Assembly: GCA_013995675.1 (NCBI GenBank)
Contig: VWRR01000002.1
Coordinates: 744,001 to 808,000 of the forward strand
Reading direction: 5' to 3'
Length of the DNA: 64,000 nucleotides
From: Cyanidiococcus yangmingshanensis
Lineage: Eukaryota > Rhodophyta > Bangiophyceae > Cyanidiales > Cyanidiaceae
Shown here: positions 31,617-42,365 of the stretch, piece after piece
Layout: every line of letters begins with the position of its first letter
Position numbering within the stretch: position 1 is the first letter of the stretch
Notes under the pieces: model-generated
The model's database searches: none
Told to the model about the DNA's origin: nothing
Seen by the model: only the letters and a program-made list of their open reading frames with translations
Program-made: the position numbers and the translations under genes

Positions 31617-34401
31617 ATGCCCGGCAACCGGGGTGCAGGGCTGGAACGCGTTGGCGAAAGCGGTTTATTGACAACTGCAACCATGCGAGAGGAGGCGACT
31701 CGGCGTAGGGCAGAACCGCTGCAGCTGCTTGCTGAGACGCACCATGCGCAGTCTCTAGAGATGAACGGCTCTCCTGAGAAGCGTGCGGGTTCGGGGCCGC
31801 AACAGTTGGGTGTTGATGCCTCTGCAGCAGAACGGGCGTTCAGAAGCGGCCGCCAGTATCCTGCGGCAGTCTACGCCGACGTGGAGATGTGGCTCGATCG
31901 TGAACTATTTGAGGCGCTTGATGAAGTTCGCGATGAGTTGTCGGAGCGGAGTATATCTAGACCTTTTGATGAGCACAGAACCGGGTCTATGGAAACGAAC
32001 TTGGCTCGGACGTGGCCTATACGACCATATCCGGACCTGGATGAGTTGCATCACGAAAAAACTGAGCGCCTTTCCAAAGCCGCTAGTGCTGCCAATATTC
32101 CTACCATCGACAGCCAAGCTGCCATGAAGGGACTCACTCGCACGAAGATAGAGGCGTTGCGATCGGACGAGATAGAACCCCAGCGAGCCGCTACCAAACG
32201 ACGTCGAGCAACAGTTTCTGTACTGAGTTGCGATGAACTCAATATCTACTTGAAGGCAGCGCTTGACGAACTTGAACGTGAGATTGATTCGGCAGAGGTT
32301 GGCGAGTCCTACGTAGAGGATGCCCCTCCGCGGTCACGGACGCCGTCGATACCTACAAAGAAAGCGAGTCGCCGTGTGGCATCGCTAGAGCAGGAAGAAA
32401 ACGCCCGCGGTATCGCCCATTCCCAAACGGATACCATTGGCCAAGCTCTGCATCGCATCTATGCAGAATTGAGGCAGCGAGTACTGGCGCACAAGTACGA
32501 AACTGTAGAGGCTTTTGTTGCTGATCTCTCTCTTCTCCTGAGCGACCTCAGTCGGAGCAAAACTGACCATGCGAGCACTCGCACTGGAATCCGTCAACGA
32601 ACTGATCTGATTCGTCAACGTGTAGACGCCTTGCTCCAGCCAGCAGAGATCACGCGAGTGCTGAGGACAAGGCCCGGAGCGCCTGGGGTCTCGTCACCAC
32701 CGATGGAAACGATGCCTTTTCCGACGAAGGCGTTCCGCGATCCGCTGACCACCTACTGGCAATGGTTACAGGAGCAGCTCACCTTGGATTTCGGCTCTCG
32801 AGAAGCGCTCGGTGCTGCACTCATATCCTACTCCTCGGAGGGAGGAAACTCCGAGCAGGATACTTTCCCAGAACTATCGCGTGCTGCCCTGATGCCAGAC
32901 TTGCGAGGCGCTGTGCGTTCGCCATTAGGCTCTGTTTCGAGCTATAACGGCATGCTCGCTCTGAATGGTCATGTATCAGAGCCTCTGGTGCTGCCAAATG
33001 GTTACCGAGACCAGGTTCGGCGCATATGGCGGCTCCGTGAGCAGCGACGCTTCCTAGACGGAATGACTACCTGGATAACCCAACAGCGCGTTGTCTCGAA
33101 TACGACCAGCAAGGGAGCGACGATACTTCGCCCACGAGTCCTCTCAGCTAGACGGGCCAGAATGCCCGGAGCAGATGATATTGTGCAATCATGATAGTGA
33201 TGTTGACCAAGCCGAGCGGAAGCATTCAGAAGCGCCGCTCAAGCAGACCACCACAGACCGAGTCATGATGCCTGGCCAACTGCACGGTGCGGCCGCCTTG
33301 GTGTCCAACGAAACCCAAGTGCCAGCAGGGGAGTGGCGAACGACAACTCGCTCGATGCCGCTCTTCATTGAGACTGATCCAGGACCAGAAAACACACCTG
33401 TTGCAGCTATTGATGTCGATGATATGATGGCAGAAACCTCTGGCTCGGCACATCCTGGCGTCGAGCGTGAAACGCTAACCCATTCATTGGATCAGGTGTG
33501 TGTGTCTGCATCCTCGGAACTGATCAACAGGCCGCGAAGTAGACAAGCGGGACTCTTCGATGCCGGTGCTCCCTTGTCGATGCACGAGCTGCAACGTGCT
33601 GTTGCAGCGGTGCTCGTGGTCAGCGGGTTTACGAATGTGCATCGTTCTGCGCTGGAGGCACTCACAGAAATCGTTGCGGAACTGGTTGGCCGTCTGGGAC
33701 GCCAGTTGGCCTGGCTCCGTTACGAGACTGATCCGATGACAGCTTCGGAGCATCGGGCACCTCTGTTTAAGACCCCTTCAGCAGCGACCAATGATCTGAC
33801 TCGCCAAAACGTGTTTGATCGAGAGCGTGTTCAATGGCAACCACCGCGGGACTATGTCCATCGAAGTCGTTGCGATCTCCTGCGCGTTTCTTCATTTGAT
33901 CCTTTGCGTTATCTGGCAGAAACGATCGGCCGATGTGGTATTCGGGATGGATTCAACGGTCTGGTACACTATGGTCGAACAGAGCTACCCGCTATGGAAC
34001 AGCTTCTTACGCATAGCGAAGCGTTGATGGCGATCAAGCTGGCGGAAACCGAGCGAGCACTAGCATATCTGAAGACACAGCACCCTGGCCTTGAGCCGCC
34101 TGTATTGCACGACGAGCACAGGTCTGAGCGACCACCAACAATGCAGTCTGGAGCCGCGCCCATCGATATTGATCCGGAAACGAATGCCGTGTTCCGCCTC
34201 TTTGGCATCGTCAATGACTATGTAACGTTGGATGTGTTACAGCTCGAAAAACATGACATCGACACCGTCGCGATGCCATATAGTCTCGCGCGGCGAATAG
34301 CTTCTCAACTGGAAGAGGATGAAAGTGCGTCGTTGCACACATTCAAACCACGAATCAAGGTCGCTGTATCAACGCCAGCACTAACCCGTCGACGGCGCTG
34401 A
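31617..34401 (+). CDS. SPT7-like protein with a histone-fold (BTP) domain, split in two frames
   Basis: Frame one runs from the ATG at 31617 to a TGA at 33194; frame two, offset +1, is open from about 33079 to 34401 and has no ATG at its head, so one ~925-residue protein is likely. Frame one has a stretch resembling the end of a bromodomain (LHRIYAELRQRVLAHKYETV, then EAFVADLSLLLSDLSRSK, 32450-32560). Frame two carries a bromodomain-associated histone fold (HELQRAVAAVLVVSGFTNVH, then SALEALTEIVAELVGRLGRQ, 33580-33705). Bromodomain plus BTP fold in this order recalls SPT7 of the SAGA coactivator; TAF3/TAF8 are alternatives. A conserved-looking block near the C-terminus reads AVFRLFGIVNDYVTLDVLQL. 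The bromodomain call is weak, because the first half of the domain was not seen. Confidence 0.45.
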
Positions 34402-35078
34402 TGAGACCTCGTGCTTGTGAATCTGCTTTTTTATCGAGTATGTTTTCGATGACTTGCAGGATCGCCTGCCGCGAACGAGATGCGCATAGAAGCCACGTTC
34501 GTCGCAACACGATCTAGAGGCTGTTTGTTTTTTCCCCGAGTGCTCGGCTCGACCATCGTCACGTTTACAGCTAGGGCGCGTCCGTAGAGGCTGCCGTCGC
34601 GCCCATGACGGTACGGAGTGCGAGCGCTCAGTGACGGATGCCCCTTTGCGAGCTCGTCTTGATCGTTTGAATTGACGACTAGCTCACTGGCGAAACGTTG
34701 CACACGGGCTCTGTGCCATGGATAGAGCTATGGTCGATGGTTTCGGAACTGGCGCCAAGCACCCGTAGCGTGCTCTGGTTTGGGCCCGGAGCCAGTTCGT
34801 ATCGAAGAGTTGCTGGTAACCTCGGTGACATCCAGCGGTTTGCAGGCGTCATCCAGCATCGTCGTGTGCCCCCAGAGACGACGGATCGAGTCAATACTAG
34901 CACCTGGTGGTATGATCGGAGACCTCGTTTAGCGCTGATACGTCGGAAGCCGATGATCATGCGGGATCGTCATGATCTCAGAGCGCACTGCGTATGCGAT
35001 ACCGTTCAAACAAGTGTACTGGGAGCAGATCCTTCACCAAACGATATCCAATCAAGACGCATCATAGGCAAGTCAGTC
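34402..35078. other. Intergenic, nothing recognised
   Basis: Convergent region between the SPT7-like and RUS genes; no gene seen. The long plus-strand open frame at 34698-35522 is the shadow of the RUS gene's 3' end. Confidence 0.5.
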
Positions 35079-36755
35079 CTACAAGAGCAGGTTACGATTA
35101 CCGAGACCGTGCACGACATCGAGTTGCCAGCCGCAGCGGCTAGCTTCTGCGAAAAAAGCTTCAGTTTCGTAGATGCTCGCAAAGAGCAAGGCATCGCTCA
35201 CGGTGGCACTGGGTTGTCGAACCAAGAAGATGGCGGCAATGAGGCCTCGCAATACATCGCTCGCATTCGCGCCTCGTTTCATGACCAGACCAACTCGTTG
35301 ACTTTCCCGAGGGTGCCCACTTTGCAAGCAACGTCCAACTACAAATTGCTCCGCTCGGCAGACATCCAAAAGCGAAGCCAGTTCGGTTGGCGAATCTGTA
35401 AACCAACTCATCCGCACATCGAGGGCGAGTTCTGGGACCGTGGACCAATGATTCCGCCAATGCAGAAAGTATTCCATTTGAGCGACCTGCTCTGGACTCA
35501 GGACAGTGGGATGCTTGTCTGACGCGTCTCCATTGGTGGCCGCTGCAGCTCGTGCCTTGCTCCAGCCGCCAGACTCGTGCAGACGCATCGAGTGCAGCAC
35601 ATCAATGCGTTCGCGGACGTAGGAGTCAACGAGTAGCACTGCACGTTGCAAGTTAAGGATCGGTAACACCAACACGCGCATTGAACGAATGCGACTGAAC
35701 ATCTGTCCAGCAACCACAACCGAAAAGATGGCCCAGGTCGTCATCACGCTCTGCTTGGCAACACTTTGGAAGAGCACCAAACCGATCGCCATACCGAGCA
35801 ACTCAGCAGCGATGGACTGAGCATCTCCCTTAGCAGTCACATCGCCAATATTCGACAACGTTGCCACCGTTCGATAGATCGTACTCCGTGTCGAGTTGAA
35901 GACCACATGTGCCATCCCTTTAAGCGCGTACGCACCAGAGGCTAATCCGATGAATGCGGCAGGGAAACTCCTCGAGACGAGCTCGAGGCCAGTGCCCAGG
36001 TGCCAGAGCACATCAGCCAGCACGCGTAGACGCTTGAGGTCTCCGTCGAAGCGGTGAGCGTATCGAGAGCCAAACGCAAGGCGCACGAGGTGTCCGACAC
36101 CGTCCTTGAGGATCCAAGAGGTCGCTGCGGACGCTGCCGTAGGCAACGCATTCAGCGTTTCACTCGTTGGTGCTGTTGGGAGGACCGCTCGATTAGGGTC
36201 GGCAACCACGCCTGCGGATACCAGCAGTGCGGTTGTACCTAGCACGCTGTTGCAAGCGGTGAGCGTATTGTGCAGAAAATGCCAGAACGCATACGGAGCG
36301 TAGCTCGCAGTGACCGAATGCGGATAGTTTGTGGGCAAGAACGCCGAAGTAAACAGCCGCTTGAGGAGGTCAACACTAACTTTGCGACTGCTCCTATCCG
36401 AATAGAGCCTATTCTGCTGCTGAATGTATATTTTTCCTTGGTGTTCGCAGTATATGTCAACGCGACCTAGGTGTGGGCGTGTCTGTTGCTGCACCAGGAC
36501 TCGCTTCACCCCGCCTCCTTGACCAGTTCCTGCGACCGTATCTGCTCGGCTCACTGCAGGAGACTCCAGCTCTGCTTGAATGAAGAACTTGCAACTCGAC
36601 GAGAACTTGGCTGCTCTGAACTCGCTACAACCGAATCTAGACCAGTTCGGTGAACGGGAGCGGCGTCGGCAACGAAGCACCGTAAGCTTTGTGAAATGGT
36701 TGCCTTCTCTCACCGATAGTTGTCGGTATAAAGGTGGTCGTTTTGGATAGTGCAT
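35079..36755 (-). CDS. RUS family (DUF647) membrane protein
   Basis: A 558-residue protein from the ATG at 36755. The basic, Ser/Arg-rich leader of ~70 residues could be an organelle transit peptide. The DUF647 core follows: PTNYPHSVTASYAPYAFWHF, then ATSWILKDGVGHLVRLAFGS, LKRLRVLADVLWHLGTGLEL and STIYRTVATLSNIGDVTAKG, DAQSIAAELLGMAIGLVLFQ. In plants RUS1 and RUS2 (root UVB sensitive) act in early seedling development and auxin or vitamin B6-linked signalling, with plastid localisation reported for RUS1; the biochemical activity is unknown. The C-terminal ~150 residues match the extra domain of longer RUS members. Several hydrophobic segments suggest membrane insertion. Confidence 0.87.
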   Translation of the reverse strand: MHYPKRPPLYRQLSVREGNHFTKLTVLRCRRRSRSPNWSRFGCSEFRAAKFSSSCKFFIQAELESPAVSRADTVAGTGQGGGVKRVLVQQQTRPHLGRVDIYCEHQGKIYIQQQNRLYSDRSSRKVSVDLLKRLFTSAFLPTNYPHSVTASYAPYAFWHFLHNTLTACNSVLGTTALLVSAGVVADPNRAVLPTAPTSETLNALPTAASAATSWILKDGVGHLVRLAFGSRYAHRFDGDLKRLRVLADVLWHLGTGLELVSRSFPAAFIGLASGAYALKGMAHVVFNSTRSTIYRTVATLSNIGDVTAKGDAQSIAAELLGMAIGLVLFQSVAKQSVMTTWAIFSVVVAGQMFSRIRSMRVLVLPILNLQRAVLLVDSYVRERIDVLHSMRLHESGGWSKARAAAATNGDASDKHPTVLSPEQVAQMEYFLHWRNHWSTVPELALDVRMSWFTDSPTELASLLDVCRAEQFVVGRCLQSGHPRESQRVGLVMKRGANASDVLRGLIAAIFLVRQPSATVSDALLFASIYETEAFFAEASRCGWQLDVVHGLGNRNLLL

Positions 36756-37643
36756 CCATTCCGGTTCCGTAACGTAGGCCAAGCGACATGATTGCTGTTC
36801 ATCTGTGAAAACTAGCAGTTAGTACGTGTCCGGCTTCAGCGTCCTCCAACGGATACAGGAGATCATCTGGGCGACCGCAACGGAACTGGTGGCTCGGGCT
36901 GGGTCTTCCATCCTCGACTCGACCGTTGCCCTCAACAGTTCGGGTCTCTCGAGATCGTCTACGAGAGCCCATAGCTGAACCTAGAGCATTTTCATGGTGT
37001 AGGATGGAGCGTTACAGCCGATGACCTTGGTGAGAGAGCTCACGTTGGCGATGGACGAGTGTTCGCGCTCGCTCTCGGCACTCGCACGGGTTGGTTTCTC
37101 CGCTACGAGCGTATCGCTGCACGAAAACTGATGAAACTCGTCATTCGAAGTCGCATCTTTTAGGAGTTCTCGGGACTGGCTTCAATTAGGTTGTCTGGAA
37201 GCTATCGTTGTACCAGCGTTCAGATGCGTGCGTACGTCGAGGCGAAGAAGCGCAGTCCGTGGTCGCTGAGCTGCAGGCACCACCATGCTTTGGCGTAGAC
37301 ACCTGTGCTAGTAAAGCTGCTTGGAGACTGATGCGGAAACGAGAGAGAACGAAACGATCCCCTCCTCCGATCCAGGATGTTGAGGTGCGTTCAATGCCCA
37401 CCGAGTAGAGCGAACCAAGCACAGGAGCTTTTGTCCACGACCCGTCAGTTTTGAAAATGAGGGCTTGTTCCGGACATCACCTCTAGTATGCGCTCCTGTT
37501 CTCAATCACTGAGCGTTTACACGCAATGGTTGAGTGAGGGAACTTGCACACTGGGCACGTCACTTCGATGTGCATTCGTTGCCGCCCCAAGTCTACGTAT
37601 ATCGTTTTCGGAGTGCGAAAACACGCGCCAGTTCCTGGCGAGA
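36756..37643. other. Intergenic, nothing recognised
   Basis: About 890 bases between the RUS start and the DBP5 end (both minus). No gene recognised. Confidence 0.5.
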
Positions 37644-39251
37644 CTAGAAGTTCGACTCATCCTCGAGAATGGACACGAGCTCTTCGACACTCGAGACGCC
37701 CACGATCCGACATCGGTCCCCGTAGTATTGCTCGATCTCTTGCAGAAGGGTGCGACTCCAACGGTCATAGACAAAGTTCAGTGCAATGCCCTTGCGTCCA
37801 AAGCGGCCAGTTCGTCCAACCCGATGCAGATAGGTTTCCGGATCCGCGTGACCGCTCCGATCCCGCGGCAGGTCATAGTTGATCACCACAGTGGTTGCAA
37901 GTACGTCCACTCCACGCGACAGAACTGATGTGCTAATGAGAATGCGATCCGTTCCGGCACGAAATGAGTCAATCACTCGGTCACGCTCCTCGGGCGTCAT
38001 CTCGCCACCGTGCAACAAGGCTACCGAGTGACCCTCCGCTCGCATTCGTCGAGCGAGTTCCGATGCGTCGCGTCTTCGCTCCACGAAAATAATCGACTGA
38101 CCAATGCGCAAGGAGCCGTAGATGTCGCTCAGGACTTGGAAGCGGTTCTCTGCAGCGCCACAATCAATGTAGAACTGCTTCACGTTGTCCAAACTGAGTT
38201 GCTCTCTTTTGACGGTGATCTGGTTCGGGTTCGGCACAACCTTGAGGGCGAAATCCCGAACATGTTCCGGGTACGTTGCCGAGAAAAGCAGCGTCTGCAC
38301 ATTCGGTGAGAGCAGTTTTTTGATACGAAGCGTCTGGTCGCCCATTCCCTGCGTATCGATCATTTCGTCTGCCTCGTCCAGTACCAGAATGCGAATCGTT
38401 CGTCCGGAAAAGGCCCGATGCCGAAGCAGGTCCATGACCCGTCCCGGTGTCCCGACAATGATATGGTCTTGGACACTGGTGATGCGCGGTTGACTTCGTT
38501 CTTCTTCTCCCTGCTTCACGGCAAGGAAGACGCGACAGCCGGTGTACTTGCCCAAGTTCATGATAACGTCGCGAATTTGTCGAGCAAGTTCACGAGTGGG
38601 CACCAAGCAGAGCGCCTGCGGGATATCACTCTTGACATCGATTCGGCTGAGCATGCCGAGCACGAAACAAGCAGTTTTACCGGAGCCGTTGTGCGCTTGA
38701 GCGATGAGGTTCCGTGGTGGCGTCGCGAGAATCATCGGCAGAGAGACGGCTTGCACTTTGCTTGGCTTGCTAAACTTCATCGAGTACACCCCTTGCAGAA
38801 GCTCTACGGATAGTCCAAGCTCTTCAAACGTGGCCGCCGAGCTGTAGCGAGCCGAATCATCAGAAAGGACGACGTCGACCTGGTCGGCTCCTTCGATTTC
38901 GTTCAAACCGCGTAAGGGGAGCGGCTCGTCAACGTCGTCGTCGTCGTCGTCGTCGGCAGCAGCAGCAGCAGCACGATCACCTTCCTTGTCCCCCAGGGTG
39001 CTTTGTGTCCCGGCCTTGTCTTTCCCTTGACTAAGCTTCGGCAGCTGTTCCAGCTGTGTAATTACCTCGTCTTCATGCGTCGCTTTATTGTCCTCTGCTG
39101 ATGGCGCATCCCGCGTCATAGCTTCCGGAGCAGGCTTCGTTTTTGCGAGCGCTATGTGCTCGTCAGCTTCGCGTTCTCCGTCACACGAAACATTCTTCTC
39201 TTTAGTGACACCTTTATCCAGGTTGCTTACATGAATGTTTGTCTCCGTCAT
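37644..39251 (-). CDS. DBP5: DBP5/DDX19-type DEAD-box RNA helicase
   Basis: A 535-residue protein from the ATG at 39251. The acidic N-terminal ~140 residues include alanine and aspartate runs from trinucleotide repeats. Helicase motifs are complete: Q motif region (FSKPSKVQAVSLP), motif I AHNGSGKT, PTRELARQ, DEAD in LVLDEADEMID, SAT in LLFSATYPEH, STSVLSRGVDV, and HRVGRTGRFGRKG. The phrase NLIAQAHNGSGKTACFVLGM and the DTQGMGDQ segment are typical of DBP5/DDX19, the mRNA-export ATPase remodelling mRNPs at the cytoplasmic face of nuclear pores with GLE1 and inositol hexakisphosphate. It also acts in translation termination. Confidence 0.9.
   Translation of the reverse strand: MTETNIHVSNLDKGVTKEKNVSCDGEREADEHIALAKTKPAPEAMTRDAPSAEDNKATHEDEVITQLEQLPKLSQGKDKAGTQSTLGDKEGDRAAAAAADDDDDDDVDEPLPLRGLNEIEGADQVDVVLSDDSARYSSAATFEELGLSVELLQGVYSMKFSKPSKVQAVSLPMILATPPRNLIAQAHNGSGKTACFVLGMLSRIDVKSDIPQALCLVPTRELARQIRDVIMNLGKYTGCRVFLAVKQGEEERSQPRITSVQDHIIVGTPGRVMDLLRHRAFSGRTIRILVLDEADEMIDTQGMGDQTLRIKKLLSPNVQTLLFSATYPEHVRDFALKVVPNPNQITVKREQLSLDNVKQFYIDCGAAENRFQVLSDIYGSLRIGQSIIFVERRRDASELARRMRAEGHSVALLHGGEMTPEERDRVIDSFRAGTDRILISTSVLSRGVDVLATTVVINYDLPRDRSGHADPETYLHRVGRTGRFGRKGIALNFVYDRWSRTLLQEIEQYYGDRCRIVGVSSVEELVSILEDESNF
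38928..38974. repeat. In-frame CGT and CAG trinucleotide tracts
   Basis: CGT repeats followed by CAG repeats (plus strand) encode the poly-Asp and poly-Ala runs in the N-terminal tail of DBP5. Confidence 0.8.
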
Positions 39252-40409
39252 TGGAACCGATCTGTCTTTCGTGGAGCCTTCTCGTAGGCAGCCTAGTCAG
39301 GTCAGGGCAAGGATCGTTGCGAGTCTGCGAAGCGGGCCGCGTGCCGTGCCACCGCTGTCGTGTGCCGAACCCGACACGTTTCGAATCGGGTTTGTCTCCG
39401 CGAGTCGTTCGTTGGAAGCTACCATTGGTTTTTGAACATCGAACGTTTCGATGATGTGTGTGGATCAATCAGATAGGGACGCTTGGGTTTGGGTTGTTCT
39501 TGGATTGTTTTTGAACGACACAAACGTTAGGCGGGGTGACTGAACTGCTCGTTTCGTTCGTTATTGACGAGGTAGCGCTCCCTTGAACTGTTTCACGCGA
39601 CTGGAAATGGTTCCTCTCCTGATCGAACTGCTAGAACGTTGTAGGTGGCGGTTATGATCAACAGATGGTTACTAGAATGCTCGGTTGAACTTGCGTGCGA
39701 CGAGGCGGGTTCGTCTTTTCCTCGGCGTGGCTGTTCGAGCCGACGTTGAGCTTTATCGAGACTTTGGTCTCTTTACGCTTGGTGCGGTTCATCAAGAGCG
39801 CTTGAGAGAGAGACTTTTTGGTTCTGCTTGACAAAGCGTGCGTCCCTGAAAAAGTGCGTCCCTGGAGTGTGCATTCGGGAAACAGGTGTTCTAGGTATGG
39901 AGCACTACTGTCAGCAAAGGCGGGCTCTTGTTCGATTTCTTCAGTGGCGAGTTTGTTTCCTCAGTTCAGCGATATTTCACTCGAAACGCGATAAATTCAA
40001 GTTCCAGGGCAGCGGCGAAGCGGGAGCGCCTGTCCTTAGATATAAACATCTCCAGGATGCACTTGCAACTAAAGAAATCCGTGCGATGCCTGTTCCGAGC
40101 AGAAAACGTCCCGTTCAATTATTTGCGCTTATGCTGTGATCAAGGGTGCTACACCACGCAACGCTGCAAGACCAGTGTTGCGTAAGCGCGACCATCCGCC
40201 AACTCGACAACGCGATTGCCGTGTCGTGGAACGCTGGTGCTTGGAACGATGGTCATATACGCCGCCCGTGGTTTCGTCGCCACAATATCCCATTCGAGCA
40301 GGTTACCAACTTGGTTAAAAGCGTGAACAATCGAGTCATCTCAAAGGAGCTTGGCGGCTGCAAACTAGACCGCAGAGACGGATCTTTTCCATCAAAGTCG
40401 CAGCAGACC
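39252..40409. other. Intergenic, nothing recognised
   Basis: About 1.16 kb upstream of DBP5 and downstream of spermidine synthase. No gene or RNA recognised. Confidence 0.5.
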
Positions 40410-41405
40410 TTACCGTTCTATCGTAGCGCTGTTCAGTGCGCCAGATATCGCTCGCTGGACAAACGGCGGTAGAACGAAAGCCGACGAATGCATCTCTGGA
40501 CTATAGTATCGCAACTGGCGTTGCATGGGCTCGGATGGCTTGCGAACAGGTCGACTCGCACTTCGATCCTCTCGCCATACCGCGCCTTTGCCACAGAGCA
40601 AGAAGCCGATCTGACCACTTGGATACGTGGGCACGCTTGCTGTGGCATAGTCAACCATCTCGAAAATACCCTTCAAAATTTGGATGACTCGAGCGATCAA
40701 ATCCAAATGCAACCAGATGCTCTCTCCCTGAATGCAGGCGATACCGCCATCACGCAATGCTGCATACATCGATCGGAAGAACGGCTCCTGGTACAGCGAT
40801 TCAGCAGGCCCCAGCGGATCCGACGAGTCCGTAATAATCACATCAAACTGCTCCTCATGTTGCTGCATAAACGCGGCACCGTCCATGATCGCGATGGACA
40901 CTTTCGGGTTGGAACCGTCGAGCGCGCCCTCTGAGACCCCAGGGAGGTACTTCCTGCTGACGCGGATCACCTCTTCGTCGAGTTCACAAAGCACCACCTG
41001 CTCCAGCGCAGTACCCTGGCCGTCGTGTCGAAGCACTTCGCGTAGGACACCACCGTCGCCACCGCCGACAACAAGGACACGCGTTGGCCGCGGGTGCACA
41101 AACATAGGAACGTGCGTGATCATCTCCTGGTAGGCAAACTCGTCCCGCTCAGTCACTTGAATGGCTCCGTCTAGAACCAACACACGACCATGAGCCTTGG
41201 AGTCGAAAACGAGTATATCCTGGAAACAAGAACGCCCGCTGTAGAGAACTTGCTGGACTTCAAGCGCTAGTGCCTGTCCCGGCCAGAGCGCACCGCGTTC
41301 CAGAAACCAGCCGTCGCGAATGCAACAAAGATCTTCAGATCCGTTCGATAAGATCTTCTCATCAACTTCTGCTTGCATACCACGATCTGACGATGATGAA
41401 GTCAT
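40410..41405 (-). CDS. SPDS: Spermidine synthase
   Basis: A 331-residue protein; start at the ATG at 41405 (MTSSSSDRG). It transfers an aminopropyl group from decarboxylated S-adenosylmethionine to putrescine. Visible motifs: SGRSCFQDILVFDS, VLVLDGAIQVTERDEFAYQE, nucleoside-binding VLVVGGGDGGVLREVLRH, CELDEEVIRVSRKYL, MDGAAFM, and the catalytic VIITDSSDPLGPAESLYQEP where the two Asp residues bind and activate putrescine. The YQE/P pocket pattern favours spermidine over spermine synthase. Family length is ~300, with a short N-terminal extension. The gene diverges from the selenoprotein gene. Confidence 0.94.
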   Translation of the reverse strand: MTSSSSDRGMQAEVDEKILSNGSEDLCCIRDGWFLERGALWPGQALALEVQQVLYSGRSCFQDILVFDSKAHGRVLVLDGAIQVTERDEFAYQEMITHVPMFVHPRPTRVLVVGGGDGGVLREVLRHDGQGTALEQVVLCELDEEVIRVSRKYLPGVSEGALDGSNPKVSIAIMDGAAFMQQHEEQFDVIITDSSDPLGPAESLYQEPFFRSMYAALRDGGIACIQGESIWLHLDLIARVIQILKGIFEMVDYATASVPTYPSGQIGFLLCGKGAVWREDRSASRPVRKPSEPMQRQLRYYSPEMHSSAFVLPPFVQRAISGALNSATIER

Positions 41406-42365
41406 CCGTTCAGACACAGAGAGCGTACGCCCTGCTTCGAGCCGTCAACTCGTTAGAGGCGCGTATCGTCGGGATCAGCACATGTCGTCGCGCGCCGCAG
41501 TGGCCCCCTCGACGGTTGACGACGCCCAGGTCGCGTGTGATCGATCCAGCCTCCGTCAGCAATACGGCGGCAGTTCTCGGTCCAACGGTCATCCATTCGG
41601 ATGCTTCGGAGGTAACGAGGCTCATTTTTTTCTTTCTATGGCTGGTGCCGCTGCTCCTCTGAGACGAGCTCGATGACATCGTTTGCTATTGGGATTGCGT
41701 TCCAGTGCAGCAAACGATCCTACACAAATGGCACACAGCGTTCTTCAGCCAGAGGCAATGTTCGCATCCGAGATGCGTTGCGCGACGGGACCTGATTGCC
41801 CTGCGTCCGTAGCGTGCACCAGGCTCGAGCCAGGACCTCGCCTTGTTCTGATTGAATCATGGTTCGTTTTCGTTCGAGGTCTCGGGTCTTCTTTTGGTAT
41901 CTACTGTGTTCATTCGTCAAAGGTCAATGGTCTCATGCAGTATTCAGGTCCGGATACGAGATTGTGTTGTTGCTGCAAACAGGTGGAAGCATCTTTGCAA
42001 AACGAAGTGGAGCATGAAAAAGTTGGTTTCGTCCGACGATAGGAAACGAATGCCTTGATGGAACATATGCAGAAATCAGTGAATATGATCCTCAATCTGA
42101 TACGGGTACATTTTCCAGACGATACATGGCTCGTTCCTGCGTAGAATCGTTTGCATGGATGCATATCGAGTTCGGAGTCCAACGAGCACCGCGCGAGGGT
42201 GTCGGCGGCGCCCGCCGACGCAACGAACAGGGGACGCGTCCGCATTGGTCGCATCGCCGAATCCTATGGGCTGCCTTTGTGGTCGACCACATCTGGGTAG
42301 GTGTGCACGCTGCTAGCGAAACCGATGGCCCTAAGACCGGAACACGTAACGTTTTGAAGACGTTT
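41406..42365. other. Intergenic between divergent genes
   Basis: About 960 bases. An in-frame ATG at 42126 could lengthen the next protein by 80 residues, but that part looks unconserved. Confidence 0.45.

Noticed and set aside
34698-35522. A 274-codon plus-strand open frame
   Set aside because: It mirrors the RUS gene on the other strand and its product has no protein-like features.
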